Assembly: GCA_009741485.1 (NCBI GenBank)
Contig: CM019237.1
Location: forward strand, 52,440,252 to 52,504,251
Length of the DNA: 64,000 nucleotides
DNA from: Malurus cyaneus samueli
Lineage: Eukaryota; Chordata; Aves; Passeriformes; Maluridae
Reading direction: 5' to 3'
How positions within the stretch are numbered: the first letter of the stretch is position 1; every line of letters starts with the position of its first letter. Below the pieces are notes generated by a model that was not told the DNA's origin, searched no databases, and saw only the letters and a program-made list of their open reading frames with translations. This document shows, piece after piece, positions 49,957 through 63,898 of this stretch. The translations under genes and the position numbers were made by a program.

Positions 49957-52860
49957 TTGGGCATATTTCTGCTCCCAAATGTTCTGCTCTGTTCCCCAGA
50001 GGCTGCTGTGGACACTTGTAACAGGTGAGGGATCTTCCCTTGCTCATACACCTTCCAAATCCTGCCAGGACTGAGCCTGAGTTTGTTTCATTTCCTTCTC
50101 AGTCCAGGTGATAGTCACCAAGATCATGTGTTTTATGTTTCAATTTTGCAAAATACCTCTAGATCTGATTAGAAAATATTTTAAAGGGGCAAAACATAAT
50201 TTTCTTGAAGTCTGGGAGGAAAGTGCATCACATAGGGAAGCAGAATAAAGCCTGCAGCTCCAGTTCATTGGAAGATGAAGATTCTTTCTGGCATTATTAA
50301 CATGAGGGATAACCCAGAGGAGAGGAAAGCAGCTTGAGGCTTGGGAGCAACCCCAAGAGACCTTTGTAGCTTTGGGCATGCTGGGAAGAGGGAGGGCACA
50401 CCTTCCTTCCTGGAGGCTGCCAGCAGAGCAGCTTCCCTGTGCTTTCAGGATTTGCTGAAATTTACATAATTTATTTTGCAAAATTTTACTCAAGGGGATG
50501 CAAAAAAAAAAAAAGGTAGACTAGCCTCCAGATCTGGCTTCCAACCCTGAGTTACCATCTTAGATCTGGAAAGAATAATGGAATTTTTATTATGGATCTA
50601 GGCTAGGGAGGTAGGGCTCAGTATCAATGGGGCCTAATCTGTGTAGTAAAAAGAGCTAGTTTTTCACAGACCTTTTCTGACTGCCAGAGGTAGTTCTAAA
50701 TTTTCTTTTTGTAAATGAGTGCAAGTTAAAATATATTTTAAGGTTTTTCAAGGCTCAATTGAAACAATAGTTAATCATCTGTGGAATCACAGATGTAAAT
50801 GTTTTTGATTCTGTGCTAATATAACATTATTAGACAACTTTCTCTTTATTTTTTTAGTGCTCCTTACATTTCCAGAAGTAAGAGAATAGAGCAGAGCAGC
50901 TTGTTCCTTGTGATTTGTGAAACTGGGACATAATCTCTCTTACCCTGTGTTATATCGATATGACAAACTACCTTCCTGATACTGAGTGTGGCTTTACTGG
51001 GAAGCTGTAAAACTTTCCAAAGGTTGTCTGTTTATCCATGCTTTAAAGGGCAGCTGATTAATGTTATTTGCATATGAGCAACAGAATATGTAAACATTGA
51101 CTGGGAGTCACTGGAGGAATGCTCTCAGCTGGGCTCACAAGAGCAGCGTTTCTCCAAAGCTGTGTGAAGTTCAGCTTGGAAATGTTATCACCAAATTTGG
51201 CCTCTTGCAGAGTATTAGTATTCAATGGTCCTTTTTGTTGCTCTTTTCCATATATTTCCCCATTTCTGAATTCATGGTGGGGTTTCAACCCTGTCCTTGG
51301 AGCAGTGCAAACTGTCTCGGGTGCTTATCTTGCCGCACACACGCCCCAGACCCTCAATGTACAGATCCATGCCTGGCTGCAGCCATCAAATGGGCAGCTC
51401 ACACAAGTGCACTTCCAAAGGAAGGCGCAAATGTCTTGTTTCAGGTTAAATAATGAATTTTCAGAATGAATTAATAGTGTCTTAATGCTTAAGACCCCAG
51501 CCCTTTGTGCCCATGTACTCCTTAATTCTCTTAACACAACCTGCTGGCTACAGGAATGATGTTTGCTTTCTTGTAGGATAACTGAGGCACACTTTAAGTA
51601 CATTTTTTCCTTTTTTTTCTATATGGTTTGTTTTTGGAAACAAACCATTGGAAACAAACACATAGGAAATAAAATAGAATCCAGATCATCGGTTACTTAA
51701 TGCAGTTTCCTGTGTTGTAGCCACAAGAGCATCCTTCCTCTATACATACATCTGTCATTAGAAACAGAAAACTCAAAATATTCATTACTTCAATACTTGT
51801 ATCATTGGCAAATGACAGGAATTTATTGTGGTTTTATTTTGCAGGGTTTGTCCACCTCAAGTTACTATTAGAGGTTGTGTTAGGGATACCTGAGTTGGTA
51901 ACTCTTGTGGGAGAGTGCTTGAGTAGAACAAGAGGAGATGCATTAAGGAGTGAGTGAGAAATTAGGGTGGACTTTCAAGTGGATATTCTTGGTACGTTTC
52001 CATAGATCAGGTACCAGGCATTTCTTTAAGTCTTTGAATGACCATAAAACTATTCAGAATCAAGTATAAGTTGTGTCTGCTGCAGAGTGGGCTTCTGATC
52101 CAGGTCAGCATTGCTGTTTGAGCTTGCTTGTTTATGGTGGGCTTTGCTCAATATGCAGGAACCAAGCAGTGCTCCAGGAGGAGAACTTGGGAGAGCTCAC
52201 AAACACGAGCAGCACATGGTACAAAACCTTCCTGCTCTTTGCAAATATGGCTAGGGTGGTCCATGGGAAGTGCAGCACATGGATGGATGCTCAGCTGTTC
52301 ACCATGTTTGGCCTCACCTCAACCATTCCCATCAGAATCAAACGGATTGTGTTCTGTACTGTTGCAGTCTGAATTAAAGAGAGTGTAAGAAAGTACTTAC
52401 AGCCTGTGTTTTGAGAGCTTTGCACGGCTCTCTTGTCTACCAACCCATTTCCAAATGGAGCCAGCAAAAGTGGGGGCAAGAGGGATGTGACTCATTGGTG
52501 AGAGTCAATGTTTGTGTAACAGTTGTCACAGTTGGGCTCTAGGGTTTCAATTGCATCCAATCTGACATAAATGGTCTCTATCAAAAGGGCCCTGTCCTCA
52601 AACTGCCACAAGTGGTGTATCCAAACTTTACTGGGATGTAGTCCAAGTCTAGCTGCCTGCAAAAGGGGCAATGCTGTTCTCTGCCTTGTCCTCTGTGTCT
52701 GTCCCAATTTAATTGCTCCTTTTTCACTGAATTTGCATCGTTGGAGGATGGGACAAACCAATTTGCTGATCTTATGGAAGAGTGGTCTCCTTTTCACAAG
52801 AGCATGGGGCTGGTTGGTAGCTTAATTTTGTCAGGCTGCTGAGTTTCCCCAACTGGCCTG

Positions 52861-52933
52861 TGGCTGCGTTATTAAGAAAACAGTAGGAGTGTGTGGCTGG
52901 CTGCATTATTAGGAAAACTGTAGGAGTGTGTGA
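52861..52933. repeat. 37-base tandem duplication
   Basis: Two adjacent copies of a 37-base unit beginning TGGCTGC and containing ATTA and GTAGGAGTGTG. They differ at about three positions, so the event is not very recent. Confidence 0.9.
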
Positions 52934-55900
52934 TTGGGACTTGAGGAATCAGCCAAGTGGAGAGGAAGAGATTTGTGTTTCTAAGAAGCAATTGTAGACC
53001 TTGAAGCAGGACTTGGCAGCAATGTCTGTCCTTTCTGAGTAAGGGCCTTGAGCATAGGACCCATCCCCATAAGGAAATGTTAATGTTAAATATTTCAAAA
53101 GTGGAAATGACCTCATTCTTCCTACGGCTTATTTGGGTTTTTCACTGGTTACTATTTATGGGAAATAGCTGATTGTATCCAACTTGTCAAGCAATTCAGA
53201 TCGCTGCCCAAAGTACTTCTTTATTTGCCACTCCACCAGTCTCCATTTTTACCCATTGTTTGCGCAAAACTGGTATTTCCGTTCAGATTTCCTGCAGGTA
53301 ACTCCACTTGTTTTTATCTGCACTTGACAGATAAAGAAATGGAGGCACAATGACACTTGGTCACTTACAGAGCAGTAGAGACACCTTGAAGAGGAGCAGT
53401 GAGAGCCATTCTGTAGGGACACAAGCATTGCTTCTCCTTTGAGGTGACCTGTGTTCCATGAAGAGTCCTTGTTTTACTGATGAGTGTCTGCTCTTTTACA
53501 CAGTCAAGAGACTGCTTGGCCTTCAGCACATGCTCCAAGTTTATTCTGTTCTGAAGGCTTCCTTGGTGGGAAAGGTTTGTTCCTAGAGAATTTATAATTT
53601 TTTTCCTGTTATTCTTGCCATAATCCATTTAATCTTGAAAGCATAGGAAACTGGGCTCTTTGAGATATTTTTTTTTAAATCTGAAATTTACTCTTTCATG
53701 TAGGTTTTACATACAACCCTATTATCGTAGAAAAACTTAAGCAGATGTCTTCTGTTCCTTTTTCCTCTCACTCCCTTGCAGCTGGGTATAACCAGAGCTT
53801 TTATCCACACCATGGTCTGCTTCTCTTTTCCTTTAACCAGAAAATCAGATAATAGAATCCAATATCTTAGATTAATTTAAAGAAAAACAACAGCCATTCT
53901 GAGTGAACTTTCCCAGACCAAGACCGGAGAACTGCGTCTTACAGGGAGCTAATGCCCATCACAGTCCTCATTATCTTTCACCTATGTGCAATTCCTTTTT
54001 TGCCGTTCTCTTGTCTTCCTAGAAGGTTGAATATGCAGTTATGTAGGAGGGATCATGTGTACATACAGACTGTCATAACAAAGCATTCCTGGTGCCCTTC
54101 AGCCCTGGAGGAGGTGAGCAGTTGGGACATGGAGGAATGGCTGCAAGAAGACTCTCAGGTTTGACAAGGCAGTCTGCCTCTGCAAGAGCTGTTTCCTCTC
54201 TACCTAAACTTCTAAATCTCAGAAGGAAAAGCCCCAGCTACCCACTTGCTGTGTGTTTATGATATATATGTTCTCAGCATGATAGAAATGTTGAAATACC
54301 AGACCACAATTGCATTGACTGGTCTGCCCTAAACCAGTCTGATATTAAGGCGCAATGGTAAAGCTTTCTCTTCTTAGTTGTCCTTATTATCACTGTGGGG
54401 ATTACATGTTGCCATTATGGTTTCTTCGTGAGGTAATTCTGTCTCCACATTTGTACTGATGGCCAGGGCTGCTGATGGTTTGCTGGTAAGAGTGTGGCAC
54501 AGCTCCGTCCTCACTATTCCAAATCTTTTTCCCAGCTTCTGGCAGCAGGAGGGTGGTACCATGTGCTCCTCTTACATCAGGAAACCACACACATCTCTTC
54601 ATCTCTGTGCACCCTGGGCCTCACCAAGTTAGTCTGCTTTGTGTGCCAACAGCTGTCTGCTTCTCCAAAAATCATAGTTAAGGAAATGAAGTGTTGTAGT
54701 GGGATTTGAATGGGCAAACATCTGTTCTTCACTATTGCATGCACTAACAACACGCACTACCTGCATTTACAGTTTTGTAGGGCCAGAGGGATCTGTTGTG
54801 CTCATTAACCCTGACTAGAGGCACGGCACAGGAATGGCTGGGCAGTGATGTTCTGCATCTCATTTACCAGTCAGCTCCTTTGCTGGCACAGACTTATCAT
54901 GTGTAATTACTTAATTTGATTGATGTGATCTAAAAAGAGCCTGGGAAGAGTCAGGGATTCGAACATATATCAGCGAGAAAGATAAGTCATTTTCTCCAGC
55001 ATTCTTTGGTGTGGGAGTCTCTCCTAATTCCAAAAGGTCTTGCTTCCCTAGGCTTCTTAGGAGGTAAAAGAGCTTTACAAAATACCTAAAATCTAGGAGT
55101 GGAGTTTCTTGGATCACATCTGAAAATATATTACAGTCTCCTTGAAACTTTATGCTCATGCTGTGTTAGAAGCTCCTTCACTTATTCTTTGCTTCTGTCC
55201 TAAGTTGTATCTCTTAGCCACAAAAGATTTAGAGAAATTCACCATGACTCAGTGTTGCCTTTGGACAGTTGTACATGCTTTAGACTGGGATGTATTTCTT
55301 ATTGGACCTGAGTAGGACTTCTTCCAGAAAACCGTTAATTGAGGAGGAAGCTGATTTATGATTGTTGACCTTGTTGTCATTATTTCATGATCCAAAACAT
55401 TGCAGCAAGATATTTAGCACAGGCTTTTTAAATGCCAGTTAATTTAACAGCTCTTAAAACAATATTTTCTTATGTCAGAATGCAAGTACCTGCTAAAAGC
55501 TGTGAAAATGCTTAAGTGCACAGGAATGCAATTACTCCAGTAAATAGAAGAGCTTCCTGTTTTTAGACATTTTTGAGAGGACAGATTTGCAGCACTGTGA
55601 AACCTGGAGAGAGCCAGGAGAAAGGACAGATACAAGTGAACTGAAGCAAGCTATGAAATGCTATTTCACTGCGAAGCATTGTTGGCTTTCCAGCAAGCTA
55701 CTGATTTCTCTTGTCCCCAGGAAATTAAAATGCATCCAGTGGTAAACACTGGAAGAAAGGAGTGGCTGCTTGGGACTGCAGGTCTGGTTCCCTCGTCATG
55801 CCTCATGCTTCATTTAGTCATCCGGAGTGTTGTCCTGAGCTGACCTCCCACTTGGAGCACTCCTTGGAAGACAGCACTATGTGGATACACCAGCACCTCT

Positions 55901-57311
55901 TCTCCTTTCCTGTTCTGGCTCTAGCCCTCCATCCTTGCAGAAGTACAGCCACTCTGTGTCCCCTCTCTCTGTGACGTTGGGGTGGATGGGGGACTCCTGC
56001 CCAAACCAGACATTCATGTGGAGTGAGGCAGTTGGAGTAGGTACTGCTAAATCCCAAATAGCTGGATTGTCTTAAGAAGTAAAGAAAATAAAATCATTTA
56101 TTTGAAAGAACTGAGCCCATGAAGATTCTGGTAAGTCATTACGTGTCCTTCAATGCTGAGTGAGTGTTCTAAGTATAGAACATCTCCAAATGTGCTCCTA
56201 ACTTTGGGACAGAGCTATTGACGGTAGAGCATAAAGAATGTAATTGTATTACCAAAGGCTGAGGTGAGTGGAGCTGAGATGGAAGTGACCTTATTAGTGG
56301 ACTGGTGTTTCTAAACTTTAGATGACCGGTCTCCCATTGTTTGTGAAAGCCGAGGTTATGACGTTTGGATCAAAAGTTTCTTTGCTACTTGAAATGGACA
56401 AAGGATTAACTCTAAAAGAAAATAAACATCGTTTATGTATCTTATATAGATGTAGGTAGACTTAGTTTATGTATATATTCCCATGTATAGTCTCGTATAC
56501 CCATACATAGTTTCAGCCAGCCTGTACCTTTTCAGGGAAATTAATTTGTGCGTGCTGCTCGTCGAAAGCAGCAGAGAATTGAATCATGGCCACTGCTCAT
56601 GGGAGACTTCTGCTGCTCAGCTGTGTTGAATGGCAGGAAATCCTGGAGTGCAGCACAACTCCAATATTCAGTTTTTATTCCATATTAGGAAATATTTCCT
56701 TATCATTACTGTGGGTGTGTTGGAATGATTTCTGAGATTAATTTCTGCGAGCCAGATTAGCAGACGAGAAGGCCTTGTCCGCTTATTTCCCGCTCTCGGA
56801 CAGATTCCATGGGAAGGAACAAGCAGGCTCAACCTGGGTCAATCCCTGCAGGTGAAACTAGCCTCACCCAGACTTATTTTAAAATGGAATAATTTCAGCC
56901 TGGTGATGTTTCCTCAGTCTGGGTCGTGCAGCTTCTCATGCTGGCACCAAGCACGGAGCGGCAGCAGGAGGGCAGCAAACAGATGGTTGGATAGAAAATG
57001 GGTTCCTTTCAGAGACAGTCCTCGTCCGTGCCAGCTTACAGCACGCACACAGCCACGGCCTGGGCTGGGAGGGCTTCCTGCTGTTTGGCAGAGGATTTTT
57101 TTGCCTGCTCTAATCAGAGCCCCACATTGACATTTTGGGATATTTTTAGGTTTAGGAATCTACCCCAAAGCAGGAAAGTACCTTCCTTCTTAGGAGCAAC
57201 TTTTTTTTGGGTGCATTAAGCCCCTCTGAAGCTCGGAGGAGGATGTGGGAGCTGGCTGCTGACACCCCAAAATGCTCTCTGGGCCTCGTTGTCCCCCAGA
57301 TTTTCTTGGTG

Positions 57312-57337
57312 TCATCATCATCATCATCACCACCATG
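57312..57337. repeat. (TCA)n microsatellite
   Basis: About six TCA units followed by CCACCATGG. A short trinucleotide repeat in noncoding DNA. Confidence 0.9.
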
Positions 57338-58407
57338 GCTTCAGGACTCATGCAGCATTTTCATCCTGAGTCCTGTGTGTCTGTGAGTGTCTCCCCAGGG
57401 TTTTTCTCACGGCTATGGGGATCAGGCACTGGGAGTGTCCCCTCCTTCTGGTTCAGAGTCATGGAGCACTTTCTCCTTTTAGCTGTGACTATAATGGGTG
57501 CCTCGCCCAGATGCCCCATGGGGAAAGAATGACTGAAAATGGCTAAAACATTTGAACATCTTTGGCTTTTAAATAGCAAAGTCTGTTCCAGTGGGGCTAA
57601 TTTTATTCACTTTCTTAGTGGCACTTTAAATAGAACAAATATAATGAATTCTGTAACTTTAAAGTAGCAAAACTTACTCAAACATAATGCACACTAGGGA
57701 AGGAAAGCTAAAGGAGATGAGATAAACAAACAAGGTAAATAAAAAGTTGAAGTGTCAGTGATGCCTCGTTGAAGTGTTATTTTGTTTCTGTTCCCAAAAG
57801 GGGACTTGTAAAAACTGAAGGGTGTCAGAAGGATCTGGTCGTGGCAATAATGTTGAAGAAGAACCTGCATGTGAAGTATCCGATTTGTTTTATCTGACAG
57901 GGAATGTTGCTTCCTTTAGCTAGCAGGTTAAATAAAAAGGGGCTTCTGAATGGTGATACTACTGAAAACATGCATTATGGAGGAACGAAATATTTATTTT
58001 TCTGTGTGAAACATACCCTAGAGTAATGCTTGGCAGACATGCTGATCTGATAATTATGAACCTCAGTAACGGCAGCTAGCATCGTCCCGAGGCTGGAATG
58101 GGAATACTAGGTCAGCACCTATTGATCTAAGGGGTTTTTTGTTGACATAAGTGAACTTTGGACAAGGTTCTATTCTGAGCACTGGAAGCTGTATTTAGAA
58201 ATAATACATGTATTAAGATCACACCCGAAGAGTAGACAAATACTGGCACATGATTGACACAGATAGGAGTAGTGGGGTTGTTAGTCAGCTTGCTGCTCAG
58301 AGACTTCAGGGTCCTGTAGAGCTTTGGGTGTTTCTGGAGGTTAATCAAAAGCTTTGGAATTAGAATTAAAGTGGGTTATAGAAAATCAAGACAGAATACT
58401 CCCCCCC

Positions 58408-58973
58408 ATGCTGGGCTGCAGGGGAGGGGGAGGGATTTTGCCCCACTCTGCTGAGCTCCCCTGCAGGGCTGCATCCAGCCCTGGGGCCAGCACAGCAAGG
58501 ACAGGGAGCTGCTGGAGCCAGTCCAGAGCAGGGACACCAAGGGGATCAGAGGGATGGAGCAGCTCTGCTGGGAGGAAAGGCTGAGAGAGTTGGGATTGTT
58601 CACCTGGAGAAGAGAAGGCTTTGGGGTGACCTCACTGTGGCCTTGCAGTGCCTGAAGGGAGCATGCAGGAAAGATGGAGAGAGACTCTTGACAAGGGCCT
58701 GGAGTGACAGAACAGGGGGAATGGCTTCAGACTGACAGAGAGGAGGTTTAGATTGGATATGAGGAAGAAATTGTTCCCCATGAGGGTGGTGAGGCCCGGG
58801 CACAGGTTTCCCAGAGAAGCTGTGGCTGCCCCTGGATCCCTGGAAGTGTCCAAGGCCAGGCTGGATGGGGCTCTGAGCAATGTGGGTTAGTGGAAGGTGT
58901 GCTCATGACAGGGGGTGGGAACTGGACGATCTTTAAGGTCTCTTCCAACCCAAACCAGTCTTTGATCCTCAGC
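58408..58973 (+). mobile_element. CR1 LINE, 5'-truncated, longest sense copy
   Basis: About 565 bases of CR1 3' sequence in sense orientation. The first part ('ctgggctgcaggggaggggg' to 'agtccagagcagggacacc') lies upstream of the usual blocks. These follow in order: 'gaaaggctgagagagttgg', 'cactgtggccttgcagtgcc', 'gagagactcttgacaaggg', 'gaggaagaaattgttcccc' and 'gatggggctctgagcaatg'. It ends 'cagtctttgatcctca', a decayed tail. Open frames on both strands here are remnants or shadows. Confidence 0.93.
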
Positions 58974-61900
58974 AGGAGGAGGTTCAGTATAAACAATTGG
59001 ATAGTGAAAATATGCACAGCACGGTTGCCAAATCTGTTCTAGCAGAAACTGTTGTGCAGAAAGTAATTTTCCCTCTGGGCTGATGGCACGGTATGGCCAC
59101 TTTCTCCTTCTGTTCCCTCACTGGAGCTATCAGCTGTTGTACAGCATTTTTATCTTTGTTCTCTGCTCACACCATGTACGGCTGCATGTCTCAGAAGCTA
59201 CTCAGGGTATATCCCATCACATTGTCCTGCTGAGCCCTAGGCTGTTTTTTTCATTTGTCTGGCCCTGCCCACTGCCCCTTGGTGTGAATCATGCTGTTAT
59301 TTGTGTATGGTGGGTTGGTTTTTTTCAGTTTTATATATATCCTGTCTCTCTTTAGGAGAATTCAAATAATTTGGAGACAGTGAGGCTGCCGCTCGTGCTC
59401 AAAGCTTTTCTTTGTCCATGCTGCTTTCCTAGATAGCACTTCATTTTTAAAATATAATCCTTGTCATTTTATAAATACAATCCTTTTCAGCTGTGGGTTT
59501 TAGTGCCTGGCTCAGTGAGTTGCTGTGTTGTGTTGTCTGGAAGGAGCCAAGCAGAGTCTGCTCTCCCTTCTCACCCAGAAGAGCCCCAGCTCTGGGCACA
59601 GTGGTGGCAGCTGGAGTTTCTGAAGGTACCCACTTCATTGAACTCTCTGTGTTTGCTTAGTTCCTCCTTTCTGTTTTGCTTCCTAATTCTTGAAAAATGC
59701 TGTTTGTATACTTCATTTCAGGAGCAAGTTCAATGTCGTGCTGAAAAAATGGGAATTTTGAAAGGCAGAAATATATTTCGGTATCTGTCTTATCCAGGGG
59801 TTTTCATTTAAGAGGTTTTCATTTTAAATTCCCTTGGAATGTTAAATGGAAACTTCATAAACTTGGCAGTTTTTACTGTAACAGCAAACTGCTTTTCTAA
59901 CGGCTGGGCTCTAGTAGTGTGCTTGGGTGGATAAATTAAAATTGTCATCAGTCTTTCTGTGAATTTGGAGGGAAGATTGCTCTTCCCTGTCCTGCTGAAC
60001 ATTTGTGTAGCTTGACATTGTAAATGCAGATTGGAGACCCGGCAGCATCCTTCTATCATGTGGAAAAAAGGTGGTTTTCTCTCTGGCAGAATTGTATGTG
60101 GTGTTTGCTCCCTAACTTAAATATTCACTGAGTCTTGAGTGAATTTATTCTAGGGCTGCTGTGGAACTGTACTACACACGTGGTTTCAAAAATAAGAATG
60201 ATATTTCCATTGCGTGACTTAGGTTCAGATTAGTTTGATAATATAGATCCATCCTTATTCAATATATTCTGTGGCTTTTCTTACTGCCCCAGCTGTGCAG
60301 GAATCGTGTCTGTGAAGGGACTGGTCCCTTCAGAGCTGTTCTTAGGAAGTGGAATGCACTCCTGCCACCCACCACTGCCCCACTGGCACAGACTGGCTCT
60401 TTGGCTGGCAGTCTGGGGAAGAGAAAGCAAGTATTAATTCAGCAGGTTACTGCACTATCCCAAGAAACACGAAAGCCTCCAATAAAGAAGATACCTGGAA
60501 AAATTGTTTTCAATTTTCACTGCTTGTATCGTACTCTTACATGTGAGAAATCAGTAAAAAATTAAATGGCAAAGGTTGGAAGAATATGTTAGAAGGATCT
60601 GAAGCTATGAGTTTAATCTGCTTTGGTGAGGGCGGTGTTTTGTTGCTTGCTGGATTTCTTTTTCCTGTTGAAGTATTTGAATCTTCATCATTGCTACAGC
60701 TGAAATGTTTGGTGATGCCTTTCAATTCTAGAGCTACCTGGATATGTAGGAATAGGCTCTAAAATTACTGAGGGTGTCCATCCTTCCTCCCTGCCAAGCA
60801 ATAACTCTGTGCTCCCTTGCCTTCAGGCATCCTGAATGCTCTAAAATGTAGCTGTGAGGGCTGGAGATGACATGCAGGAGGCTTGGATTTGATCTTCTTA
60901 TCCCTTCCCGATGACAAAGTTATCCCATAAAGTGCTGTGTTTCAGGGGAGAATAGTTCTCTGTGTGCTTTGATTTCTTCCATCTCTCCAGAGCTGCTGCA
61001 GCAGGTGGCATTGGATGCCTCAGTGACTTTTGTTCTCATTAACAGGAGACTTAATCCAAGAGTCTAATGAAAACATTAATGACAGGCTGTGGGGGCTGCT
61101 AAGAAGTGCCCCAGAGAGGATGTGGGGTTTGAGTTTCCAGTGGTGTAGCAGAAATCTGGGTGTGGGGTTTTAAATGGTAGAAGCTTATCCAGGGAAACAG
61201 ATGCAGAGTTTGACTTAGAGCTGTTGTGAGAAATGGGAGTGCAAATTCAAGTTGTAGTAAATGCCACTTGGCCTTTCTCTGCTTCCCACTCAGGAGAGAT
61301 CTGGGAAGAAAAAGGTCAAATGTATGCTTTGATTAGGCAACATTTTTCTACCATGAAGGAGAGAACCCTTCTGATTGAAACATTCCATTCAGTGAGGATC
61401 AGGAGAGGTTTGCTTGGAGCCTTCTCTTGAAAACTCCAGTTCAGTAGCATTTGGCTACTCTCCCCTTTCTGTAGTTGTTCCCTGCTCTCCCTCATCTTTC
61501 AGACACATTCTCCCTCTCCTGCCCTCTGTGCCATTCTTCCACCTGCCTCTGGTAGCAAGATTTTCCCTGGCTGCTGCACATCCAGAAGTCCTTATCCCCA
61601 TGCTGCAGGTGCTTTCTGGGAGCCAAGCAGGCATCAGGAGAGGCTCAGGCTGGGAGTTCAGTCATCCCTCTGGGAGGCACGGACTCGTTTTCTGGGCCAA
61701 GCAGCACATATGGCATCCCTGCTCCTGGCAGCTCTGAGTCCTTGTCCCGCAGGCTCAGTGGCTCCTGTCGATTAGATCCATTTGATGTCTTTCTTCCTCA
61801 CAGTTGGGGATGTTCCAGGCCCTTCGGAAAGATCCCTGTCAGCCAGAGGAGTTTTGGCTGAAGTGGCTGGCTGGTTGAATATGACCTTCTTCATCGTCCA

Positions 61901-63589
61901 GGAAGCCAAAAGCAAAGCCAGTGATGCAGCAGGAGTGGAATGGTTCCATTGTGGAAGTGGTGGGAATTTGAGTGAACTAGTAGGCTTTTGAGGGCATTTC
62001 CAAGAATTCTGGGTGGCATCTTTTCAAACTGTTCCCGTTAATGTGGTGAGGTCAAGAAGTGTGCTGTCAATAAAAGGTCTGTTTTGAAGCTCCTTCCTTC
62101 CTGCCCCCATCCCTCTGCATCATTTGTTTATAAAGGTCATGCTTAAGGTCTGTACTTGGTGACTCCCAGCTGAAAATGTAGTTTGGAATGTGGATTTGTG
62201 CTGTGTTTTGGGGCTCGTTAATGGAAGCAGAGAGACAAGGAGGAAAAAGGCTGAACAGGTTTCCTCGTCTGAGAATTCACATAGGATTTTGTGGGATATC
62301 TCAGATCTCCTGCCAGGTTTGTGCTCTTTTTCATTTACTTTGGGGAATCTGGAGACCTTAAGGCATCTCTTGATTGTATAAATATTTTATTTGTTGTGGT
62401 TTTGGGTTGGTTATTTTCCCCACAGTGGCAGAGCTAACTGAGGACATGCACCTGTATTTCCCTCCTTTGAAGCACAGTGAGGGTCAGCCCCGCAGTTCAT
62501 AGTGTAGGGTGCCAGTGCTGGAATTGGGATCTCCTTTTTTGCAGGCTAGATAAAGCCCAGTGACTTGGATTTGCTGTCTGGCAGTGCCTGCATTTGTGAG
62601 TGTAGAGTATGGGGAAAAGAAGTGAACAGGAAATCAAGTTGCAGTGTTTCAGGAACACAAGACGTGCAAACAAGAAACATCCGGTGCTTGAGAGTGCCCG
62701 TTATACCTTAAGTAAAGGTTAATCCATTTCAAGCCTGGGTTAATGCTGCTCTATCCTGGTGTTCCAAAATTATCAGAAGGCGGGCTTGGGGTTTTTTTTT
62801 TTTTTTGACTCTGTTAGGTCATTTCTTGAAATAACTTGATCACAGATGCCAGTGTGTGGTCAGCAGTTGCTTTGTTTGATTTGTTCTTATCAACTTCTTT
62901 GTATTTGTCTTTTCCCACGTATCAAGGGGAAAAGTGTAAAACTGTACAATAAACCACAATAACACAACCAATGCTAAGTTCTCTGAGCTTTTGGAGATGT
63001 ATCCGGCATGGGGGATGTGTCTGTGTGACGAATAGGGCCGCTGAATGTTTAGTAAATGCTACTAGGAATTGACAGATCTCATCTTTCTTTAGGAAACTGA
63101 AGGGAATAAAAGGTTGATTAAAAAATAGAAATATTGGTGTCACTTTGAAGCAGTTGTAGTGCCATTAAAACCTCTTTGTATCTTTATGGAGAGATAGATT
63201 TTTATTCTCAGAATTCTGGTGTCTTGTGTACTTCAAAATACACAGCTAAAATAATCTCTACATGATGACATAAAATGCCTTTATTTGTGACACTGCAGCT
63301 GCATTTCTGGCAACAAATATCCTATTGTCACATCGAATCCAGTGAAAAATCCACAGGATAAAATCCCACCCTCTCAGAGTGTAGCAGGCAGAATCAAAAC
63401 AAAGAGCCTGGAACAGAGTCCAGTAATGCTCCTGCCCCAGTGTGGACGTACAAGTTTTCTTTTCCATGAAACCCCTAATCAGTTCACCTTAAAAGGTATT
63501 CAGATCTGCTTAAATTAAGCCTAATTTGGGATTTGTCTTCCTCACAATCCCCTAGTGAAATAGAAGGATTACATAAATAATAAAAAGGA
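58974..63589. other. Intron-like noncoding stretch
   Basis: No exon is supported. Possible acceptor-like sites (for example before 59,721 and 61,803) precede short open stretches that I do not recognise. A long T run lies near 62,790-62,806. A block at about 61,025-61,090 with repeated TTAAT/ATTAA motifs resembles conserved noncoding DNA. Confidence 0.45.
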
Positions 63590-63898
63590 AGCCCATAGCC
63601 TGAAGGGCGCCTACAAGGAAGGTGAAGAGAGACTCTTTACAAGGGCCTCGAGTGACAGGACGGGGGGAATGAATTCACACTGACAGAGAGGTTTGGATTA
63701 GGTATCAGGAGGAAATTTTTCCTTGTGATGGTGGTGAAGCTGTGGCGGCCCCATCCCTGGCAGTGTTCCAAGACCAGGTTGGATGGAGCTCTGAGCAGCC
63801 TGGGATAGTGGAAGGTGTCCCTGCCCATAGTAGGGAGTTGGAATACGATGATCTTTAAGGTCCTTTCCAACAAGGCCATTCCATGGTTCTGTGATGTC
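63590..63898 (+). mobile_element. CR1 LINE 3' end with internal deletion
   Basis: About 310 bases of CR1 in sense orientation, ending in a recognisable tail ('ccatggttctgtgatg'). Near 63,737 the sequence jumps from the 'gtgatggtggtgaa' block straight to 'gctgtggcggccccatcc'. It therefore lacks about 30 bases ('ggccctggcacaggttgccc' block) present in the other copies. It is a dead fragment. Confidence 0.92.

Larger units (their letters stand above)
49957..58407. other. Intron-like noncoding stretch with small repeats
   Basis: No gene or RNA is supported in these 8.4 kb. They hold a 12-base A run near 50,502, a 37-base tandem duplication at 52,861-52,933 and a TCA repeat at 57,312-57,337. Open frames of up to 118 codons (for example 51,097-51,453) overlap other frames and show no recognised domain. 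The composition rises slightly in GC between 56.9 and 57.5 kb. Confidence 0.45.

Noticed and set aside
50140..50520. Possible processed pseudogene ending in the A run at about 50,502-50,514
   Set aside because: The upstream sequence gives no recognisable plus-strand protein, and A runs are frequent in this DNA.
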